A stretch of DNA of 64,000 nucleotides from Aulostomus chinensis (lineage: Eukaryota > Chordata > Actinopteri > Syngnathiformes > Aulostomidae), in contig JBBMOA010000022.1 in NCBI GenBank assembly GCA_037954235.1, forward strand, positions 740,001-804,000, in the 5' to 3' direction. Of the stretch, positions 47,595 to 55,435 are shown in pieces. The translations under genes and the position numbers were made by a program. The notes below the pieces were generated by a model, which saw nothing but the letters and a program-made list of their open reading frames with translations, searched no databases and had not been told where the DNA came from. Each line of letters begins with the position of its first letter. Positions within the stretch are counted from its first letter, which is position 1.

Positions 47595-48395
47595 GACATC
47601 AGAGCCCGTCGCACGCTCCCTCCTTCGCACGCTCCCTCCTTCGCACTCTCCCTCCTTCACACGCTCACTCCTTCACACACTCACTCATTCACACACTCCC
47701 TCGTTCACACGCTCCCTCCTTCACACGCTCTCTCCTTCACACGCTCCCTCGTTCACACACTCTCTCCTTCACACACTCACTCCTTCACACACTCACTCCT
47801 TCGCGCGCTCCCTCCTTCACACGCTCCCTCCTTCGCACGCTCCCTCCTTCACACGCTCCCTCCTTCACACACTCCCTCCTTCACACGCTCACTCCTTCAC
47901 ACACTCACTCGTTCACACACTCACTCGTTCACACGCTCCCTCCTTCACACGCTCCCTCCTTCACACGCTCTCTCCTTCACACGCTCCCTCCTTCACACGC
48001 TACCTCGTTCACACACTCTCTCCTTCACACACTCACTCCTTCACACACTCCCTCCTTCACACGCTCACTCGTTCACACACTCTCCTTCACACACTCACTC
48101 CTTCACACGCTCACTCCTTCACACACTCACTCCTTCATACGCTCCCTCCTTCACACGCTCACTCCTTCACACTCACTCCTTCACACGCTCCCTCCTTCAC
48201 ACGCTCCCTCCTTCACACGCTCACTCGTTCACACGCTCTCTCCTTCACACGCTCTCTCCTTCACACGCTCACTCCTTCACACGCTCACTTCTTCACACGC
48301 TCACTCGTTCACACACTCTCTCCTTCACACACTCACTCCTTCACACGCTCACTCCTTCACACACTCACTCCTTCACACACTCACTCCTTCACCCT
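47595..48395. repeat. 16-bp minisatellite (CCTCCTTCACACGCTC)
   Basis: About 50 units with CTCACTCC/CTCCCTCC/CTCTCTCC and ACGC/ACAC variants. The 318-codon plus-strand frame is open only because the repeat lacks stops. Confidence 0.95.
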
Positions 48396-48924
48396 GCTAC
48401 ACACGACGCAGTCACAGAGAAAACAGAGTTTGAGCCAAAAACCTGACAAACTCTTCTAATCTAATGTTGAATAAAGTGAGGGTCCCAACAGGTCTTGTGA
48501 TTTGAAGACTGTGGTCTCCTGGAAACAGGTGACTTGTAGTGCCTGCTGCCTGTTTTACATGATGATGATGACGGGCAGCGAGACGCACTGCGGCGTTTTG
48601 GCAATTAAGCTTTCATCCATAAGCTGCGACTGCTGATAAGTTATTATGGGATGCTGCGGCGCACTGGGCTGATTAAATGAGCCGCTGAGATGCTGTGATT
48701 AGTGAGACAGGACACACTCACTGTTTCCATCACCTCAGAGGACGATACAATCACTTCCTGCAGGGTCCAGGCGAGGACTCAGACGTGACCCCTCCCAATA
48801 CCAGCCCCTCTGACCAGGAGGACACCACGAGAACCTGATTATTTATTTGTCTGGTGTGTCACATTTGCCTCAGTGCCTTCTGTTGTGTTGTGGATGCAAA
48901 TAAATTCCCTTAGATGAAAAAAGG
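48396..48924. other. unique non-coding block, possible conserved element
   Basis: About 48560-48760 is not repetitive and is rich in homeodomain-like words (GGCAATTAAGC, GGGCTGATTAAATG, CTGTGATTAGTG). No coding frame. Confidence 0.35.
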
Positions 48925-50132
48925 TTCAGTTCAACATCAGACCCACCAGTAAACACCAGACTGGTGGATGTTGGAGGTTCAGGTCTACATTAGACCCACC
49001 AGTAAGCACCAGACTGGTGGATGTTGGAGGTTCAGTTCTACATCAGATCCACCAGTAAACACCAGACCGGTGGATGTTGGAGGTTCAGGTCTACATCAGA
49101 CCCACCAGTAAGCACCAGACCGGTGGATGTTGGAGGTTCAGTTCTACATCAGATCCACCAGTAAACACCAGACCGGTGGATGTTGGAGGTTCAGGTCTAC
49201 ATCAGATCCACCAGTAAACACCAGACCGGTGGATGTTGGAGGTTCAGGTCTACATCAGATCCACCAGTAAACACCAGACCGGTGGATGGTGGAGGTTCAG
49301 GTCTACATCAGATCCACCAGTAAACACCAGACCGGTGGATGGTGGAGGTTCAGGTCTACATCAGATCCACCAGTAAACACCAGACCGGTGGATGGTGGAG
49401 GTTCAGGTCTACATCAGATCCACCAGTAAACACCAGACCGGTGGATGTTGGAGGTTCAGTTCTACATCAGATCCACCAGTAAACACCAGACTGGTGGATG
49501 TTGGAGGTTCAGTTCTACATCAGATCCACCAGTAAACACCAGACCGGTGGATGTTGGAGGTTCAGGTCTACATCAGATCCACCAGTAAACACCAGACCGG
49601 TGGATGTTGGAGGTTCAGGTCTACATCAGATCCACCAGTAAACACCAGACCGGTGGATGTTGGAGGTTCAGGTCTACATCAGATCCACCAGTAAACACCA
49701 GACCGGTGGATGGTGGAGGTTCAGGTCTACATCAGATCCACCAGTAAACACCAGACCGGTGGATGGTGGAGGTTCAGGTCTACATCAGATCCACCAGTAA
49801 ACACCAGACCGGTGGATGGTGGAGGTTCAGTTCTACATCAGATCCACCAGTAAACACCAGACCGGTGGATGGTGGAGGTTCAGTTCTACATCAGATCCAC
49901 CAGTAAACACCAGACCGGTGGATGGTGGAGGTTCAGGTCTACATCAGATCCACCAGTAAACACCAGACTGGTGGATGGTGGAGGTTCAGTTCTACATCAG
50001 ATCCACCAGTAAACACCAGACCAGTGGATGGTGGAGGTTCAGTTCTACATCAGATCCACCAGTAAACACCAGACCGGTGGATGTTGGAGGTTCAGTTCTA
50101 CATCAGATCCACCAGTAATCACCAGACCGGTG
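48925..50132. repeat. 53-bp minisatellite, about 22 copies
   Basis: The unit is GGAGGTTCAGGTCTACATCA, then GATCCACCAGTAAACACC, then AGACCGGTGGATGTT. Starts at 48973 and 49026 give a 53-base period. Each unit contains CCACC and GGTGG arms able to form a short hairpin. Confidence 0.97.
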
Positions 50133-52597
50133 AAGATGATCACGATGAACTTCTTCCTTTTCTTCAAGGTGCAAATCTTCTCCGGAGCTTTCAAACAAAT
50201 CTTTATTGACACCTGACAGTAGCTGGAAAGGTCCTGCAGCCGTACTGCGTCAACTCACTAATCGTGATTTTTGGGTCTCACATCACAAACTCGTAAGTGT
50301 GAGTTTCTAAACCCCATAGTATTTATGCAGAGATTGTGTGTGTGTGAGAGAGATAGATTGTTTTCTGCAGTGTAATAAGGAATTAAAAACTAGCAGCCTG
50401 GCTGCATGGAGGTGAGCCCTGAATGCTCCATCCAAAGGTTCAAATATGCGTGTTGTTCTTGGTTAAACAGAAGAGGAGCAGAGCTTCAGAGAGATGAGAG
50501 GGAAACATGGCAGGAAGATGTCTGTGATCTGAGGTCCCTCTCAACGTACAGCACCTACTCATCCTCCACCTGGAGGGGAGGAGCTTCACTCCCGCACTGC
50601 TGGGTTTGCATACGTTTCTTCCTCTGTCACTGACAGAGACGGCACCCAACATGGCAGCCACCTTTGTTTTTGACTGCAGTGAGGGTCAGGTAAAGGATGG
50701 TGTGTTTTCATGCCGTCCTCCCGTAATCAAGAGCACCCTGTTCACATCTGGTGATGTGGAGATACTGACCAAACTACCGATCTTGAGAAGAGATCAGGTC
50801 TTGGATTGTCTGTCCTGTTCTTTGCTCATTCATCCTGCTATCATGTGATAATGGCAGTTATTCTGAAGTTTGTCCTCTCTTGGTTTCTGTGGATTAAAAA
50901 GGCATCTGTCTGTTTTATTCTGCTGACATCAGAGGGATAAATGCTTCACAAAAGACTTTTCCTTTAGAAAAAACTAAAATTTAGACGACACAAGCACTGT
51001 AACGTCCCTTTGCTTCGCTCCACGTCAGCGCTGATATTGAATAATAATCACTGTTCATCTTTTCTCCATCACCTACTCAGATCTCGTAGTGAACTTTTAC
51101 AATTCGACATCATTTTAATGCGATTCTTTTTTTCCCCGGAAATTCCGCTATAGAAAAATAAAGCATTTGGAATTAAATCTGTTTCTGTCTGGCAGGAGGA
51201 AGCAGCAGGAACTATTTTGGGAACTCACTGACAGCTGTTGTTTATTCAAAATGTGGCATATTGATTATTGATTTTTAGCTGTCAAGCCTTGATTTTGAAG
51301 GCATCCCAAAGCGGCGACAGCCTGTTAAAAGTGATGATTTCAGAGTCTCCACCTTGTTTACCGCCGTTTGTCTTGAGGAAATCATCTGAACGTGAGCGAG
51401 TCTGTTTTGATAAGCGGGCGCCTGCCGGAGACGTTCAAACTTTCAATCGTCTGTCAGAACAGACAGAAGACGTTGCCTCTGTCAGCACACTTTGCCCCAG
51501 GCGGAGTCTTTTATCTCTCTAACTTTACCGCTCCAGGGGGTACGATGCTATTTCAGGCCTCCAATGATGATCCCCCCCCAAATTTTCCTGAAGTTGGTGT
51601 TTGTTGGTGAGCAGCTGAAGCCAAAACTCACACAGCTAGACACACAGGAGCGACTGGCCAGAGAGGCTTTGTTTGCTGCCCAGGAACCGGGGGGGTGGGG
51701 GAGCAACTGGGGATCAGTTGAATCCCTGTCGCTACGTATAAAAACGGCAGACGCACTCGGCCTGACAGCAGCGTTTGTATATATTCAAGAGAAACACTTA
51801 ACAGCCTTCGTTTCTGGCAAACTTCGGGGAGCTTCAGTTAACAGGAAGTGGGAGCTGAACTGGCAACCAACAAAACCCCTTTGAGTCTGAGTTTTGTGAT
51901 CTGTTGTTCACAAACAGCAAAAACTTAAATTCTACTGCCTCCACTGCCAAGTCTGCGTCCAAACCCGGGATGTGTGTTGGTACCGGGGTGGTCAGCGGGT
52001 CTACAGTGTGAAGTATTTCTGGATATCAAGCACAGTTTTCTGTGGCATCCTGGTCACGTTAACCGCTGAAGTGTACAATGTACCTACTCCACCAGCTGCT
52101 GCTTGTTTTACTGTAATGCCATCACCACACCACTCCATTAAATGGCGAGGATGCTCTGAGAAGTTCCTCAGAGGCGGGGCTTAGCAGTAGCGTGTCCTCC
52201 TATGCTTCATTCCAGCTGCTATTAGAGGTGTTCCACTGAAACGTGTAGTTTAAGTCTGACTTCATGAACTGGAAATATGTTATTTGACCTTTTGTGACAT
52301 TGCATGGAAGAAGACACAAAGAATTAAATAATACTAGTTCTAATAGTACAAAAACTGAGTTACATCTCCAGATAAAGTACTTTTGATGGGAAGGGTCTGA
52401 CTGTTGACATGAATTGTCCGTCTTCAGTGGACTTATTCAGTTTTTTAGTACATTAAGTTTCTGTTACGGTAACAGGTAACGCTTCAACAAGCTGTTAACC
52501 GTTACCCTAACCAGCTTGTTGATGGCATGGCTCTGTTCCGCTAGTGAGGACGTGCAACCAGACAGGTGTTAGCATGCAGTAGCAGCGCTCTCACTGT
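50133..52597. other. non-coding, nothing recognised
   Basis: No supported gene or element. Confidence 0.5.
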
Positions 52598-52831
52598 TTA
52601 TGCAGTCAGCCGGCCGGACGCGTCCTCCACCATGGTCTTGTCTCTGTCCAGGAGCAGCTCTGGGCCCTTCCTCGAGTGCCTGTCCTCCAGCCAGCTCCCA
52701 AACACCTCTCTCGCTCCGCTAACCACGCCCCCGTTCTGTCCACCTTTCTTCAGGTCAGCCGTGTTCTGCTGCCTCAGTCTGTTGAACCAATCGCATGTTA
52801 GCAGATTTTTATAGATGATGAGAAGCTTTAC
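52598..52831 (-). CDS. unassigned exon-like frame, 77 codons
   Basis: I do not recognise this. On the minus strand an acceptor-like CACCTGCTCAG (52832-52842) is followed by 77 codons and a TAA at 52598. Codon choice is coding-like (many CTG, GTG, AAG, GAG, CAG). It includes REVFGSWLEDRHSRKG, which faintly resembles a homeodomain third helix. It is on the zhx2 strand, about 2.6 kb downstream of the zhx2 stop. Splicing from the donor-like site at the zhx2 stop would bring TAA into frame at once, so it is not a simple zhx2 extension. The opposite strand is also open over most of it. It may be a chance frame in a transposon. Confidence 0.2.
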   Translation of the reverse strand, partial: VKLLIIYKNLLTCDWFNRLRQQNTADLKKGGQNGGVVSGAREVFGSWLEDRHSRKGPELLLDRDKTMVEDASGRLTA

Positions 52832-52864
52832 CTGAGCAGGTGTCACAGTTGGTCTTTAAGAGCT

Positions 52865-53116
52865 CCACCATGTTTAGATCCTGACCAGCTGATAGACCCT
52901 CCTCTCCTCTCCGGTGCTCCAGGCATTCTTCAGACGAATGACTACCAGTTAGCTTAGCTACTATGAACACTAGCAGTGGGGGGCAGGAGAGGTGAAAATG
53001 AGGAGATGTTGCAGGTGTCCACTGCTAGCGTTCACTGTAGCTAAGCTGACTAGCATTTAACCAAGCACCAGAGAGGAGAGACGGTCTAGCAGAGGGTTTG
53101 GATCCAAACATGGTGG
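52865..53116. repeat. imperfect fold-back element, about 250 bp
   Basis: The left arm CCACCATGTTTAGATC, CTCTCCTCTCCGGTGCT, AGTTAGCTTAGCTACTATG, AACACTAGCAGTGG is mirrored by the right arm (inverted) through TGGTGG at 53111-53116. Arm identity is roughly 80 percent by eye, with about 30-50 unpaired central bases. Confidence 0.75.
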
Positions 53117-53582
53117 ACAAGATCAGGATCAAGTCCTGCATCTCATCTCTTCATCTACGAACCTGCAACTCTCCAAACAACGTCACATTTCTTATCTGGT
53201 TTAAACCCAGTAATGATGGAAACACTCAGACTGGCAGAACTGGTTTCAGGTCTGAACCAATACCAGTCCTACACTCGGCTTGGAGACTTTGAAGCTCTGC
53301 AATCTGAGAACGGCTGTTAAATTAAGTATTTTTTGGACGAGAGATATTCATCTGTCCGATTAAAGAGATTAGGGAAAAACAATAAACAGCACTTTGGAAC
53401 AATATTTCGCTGAGCTCGTCCCTGTTTCATTTGTGACTCCTGACTCATTAGCGCGAGCTCAAGGACGCATCTGTGAAGAATCGGTAGGGAAACATTCCAT
53501 CTAGAAGTGAGACCACAAAGATTAAGGCAGCAGTTCTCAGCAACTTCTCTTTTCAGTTTAGCTGCTGTTAGCATCAGTCTCT

Positions 53583-53682
53583 GTTAGCTTCAAGCTAAAT
53601 ATACATGGCTGGTTCTTCCTGCAGTCTGGAGTCACTAAGAAGTGATGGAGGAGGGAGAACACCTGAGTGAGCTGAGTACTAA
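53583..53682 (+). repeat. dispersed repeat copy D (TTAGCTTCAAGCTAA family)
   Basis: GTTAGCTTCAAGCTAAATAT, CATGGCTGGTTCTTCC and GTCTGGAGTCACTAAGAAG match copies A to C. Confidence 0.7.
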
Positions 53683-54589
53683 AGAGCTAAAACACAGAGG
53701 AAGATGGCAAAAATTATTTGTGAAACAATATAAAAAAAAACTTAAATATTTTATTATAACGGGCAGAAATGAATCATCCGTCTACTATAACTCATGAAAA
53801 GTTCATGGAAATGAATAAATCAGTTACAACAATCATAAAGGAGTCCATTCAACAACCCTTGGACCAAAAAACAACCAACCTTGAGGTTAACCCTTCAGTC
53901 CTATTTAACAACTGTCAGCCTTCAATCAATTTTAACATCATGTGTTGTAAATAAGAATGAAGAAAATGATTTTTATAAAATAACTTTGCAGTTGCTTCTT
54001 CTGCTATGAGATTTCAGAGAACCACCGGGAGCCGGAGAACTGGAGACTGCCGACCGTGCAGGTTCGCAGCGAGCCTGAACCCAGAGTTGTCTCTTGGGAG
54101 GAATAAAACATTCGCCCAAATTATTGTGGAGATATTGGTTTCATCCTAATGGCTGTGTTATTTGGCCAAAGATGTCCCAAGCTCCTGGAGCGGAAGGTAG
54201 ACTAAATAAAGTCCTGCAAATTTGTAGGTTAATGTCCTGAAAACAATGTTAATAGAGCAGCTAGGAAGCGAGGGGGAACCGAGATTTATTCTGGGCACCA
54301 CATACGGTGCCAGTCGTATTATAGAAAGTCAGTGACGACTAAGAGATTAAAAAGAGGCAAACTCTTTATGTGCAAAACAAGGATGTGTTCAATCTTTCGT
54401 AAAATAAATGGATTTGAATGAATTCTATTGTGGAACCACTCAAACTATAACTAAACCATCCAGTCCAGGTACCGAATAATCTGTGTAAACACCCGCAAGG
54501 GGTTGTCTCAGAATTACTACTAAACTGAAGCAACATTTGTAAAACATTACACTGGTAGTGACACAAATAAAAGTCACATTAAAAAAAGG
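53683..54589. other. non-coding, nothing recognised
   Basis: A/T-rich unique sequence. Confidence 0.5.
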
Positions 54590-54931
54590 TCTCTCCATGT
54601 TCCCCCTCTTCTCCTGTTGAGGGTGGTGGGGGTGGAGCCTATCCCAGCAGCCTTCCCCCTGGACAGGTCACCAGTCCATGGCAGGGCCAACACATAGAGA
54701 CAGACAACCATTGGCTCTCCCAGCCACGCCTACGGTCAATTTAGAGTCTGGATTAACCTGGTCCCTCTTGATGTCTTTGGACTGTGGAGGAAGCTGGAGT
54801 ACCAGAGAGAACCCAGCAGGAACAGGGAGAACATGGAGACTCACCCAGAAAGACCCCGTGCTGCAGCCGGGGCTCCACCCACAACCTTCTTGCTGGGGGC
54901 CACAGGGAGGACCACTGCTCCACCGGGCGCC
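54590..54931 (-). mobile_element. SINE-like repeat, copy 7
   Basis: Inverted copy sharing with copy 6 the tail CTTCTCCTGTTGAGGGTGG, so these two are the closest relatives in the window. It runs through the usual core to GACCACTGCTCCACCGGGCG. Confidence 0.87.
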
Positions 54932-55435
54932 TTAATTTAATTAATTGTTTTTACTGATGTATAGTAGTACTGCATTACTACTGCCAGAAGGTGGCAGTAA
55001 TGCTCATAAACACTTTCTGTTGCAAGCAGCAAACACAAAAGAAGAACACATTGCCATAAGCAAAACTTTCCGCCTACTCGAAGGAAGGAAAGTGCGTTAA
55101 TAACCATCTAGAATTAGAAACAAATACCAAATATTATTTTTGCTTGCAATGCATTTTGTTGATACAAAGCAGACCCAACTTGAGACATAAATTGTGTAAT
55201 ACCTCGTTTCCACAGACAGGTGTTTGGGGCTGGTAAATCTGTTCACACTGCTCTACTCTATTTCCTGTGGAAACCTCCGGGTCATTTGAGGTGCTTGCAA
55301 AGCTGAAAAGATGTAACTTTTGCACAGAGTATTTGGATAGACTGTGGACAGCTAACAGGCTGACATTGTACTAAATTACTCCAGACCTCCGTATGAAGCA
55401 GTGAGGGGTAAAACCTGACGTATCCAATGTTGACA
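54932..55435. other. zhx2 3' flank or UTR, or intron
   Basis: No coding frame recognised. It would be 3' UTR if the zhx2 stop at 55436 is used, or intron if the donor-like AG|GTAATG at that stop is functional. Confidence 0.4.

Noticed and set aside
47490..48446. A 318-codon Ser/His/Thr/Leu-rich plus-strand frame
   Set aside because: The 16-bp repeat has no stop in any frame; the period is not a multiple of three, so codons rotate.
48925..50132. Regular 53-bp repeats that could be mistaken for a CRISPR array
   Set aside because: Units are contiguous, with no unique spacers and no cas genes, in a vertebrate genome.
54541..54931. Target-site duplication around SINE-like copy 7
   Set aside because: Only short A/T-rich similarity on both sides (ATTAAAA and TTAATTTAA), not a convincing duplication.
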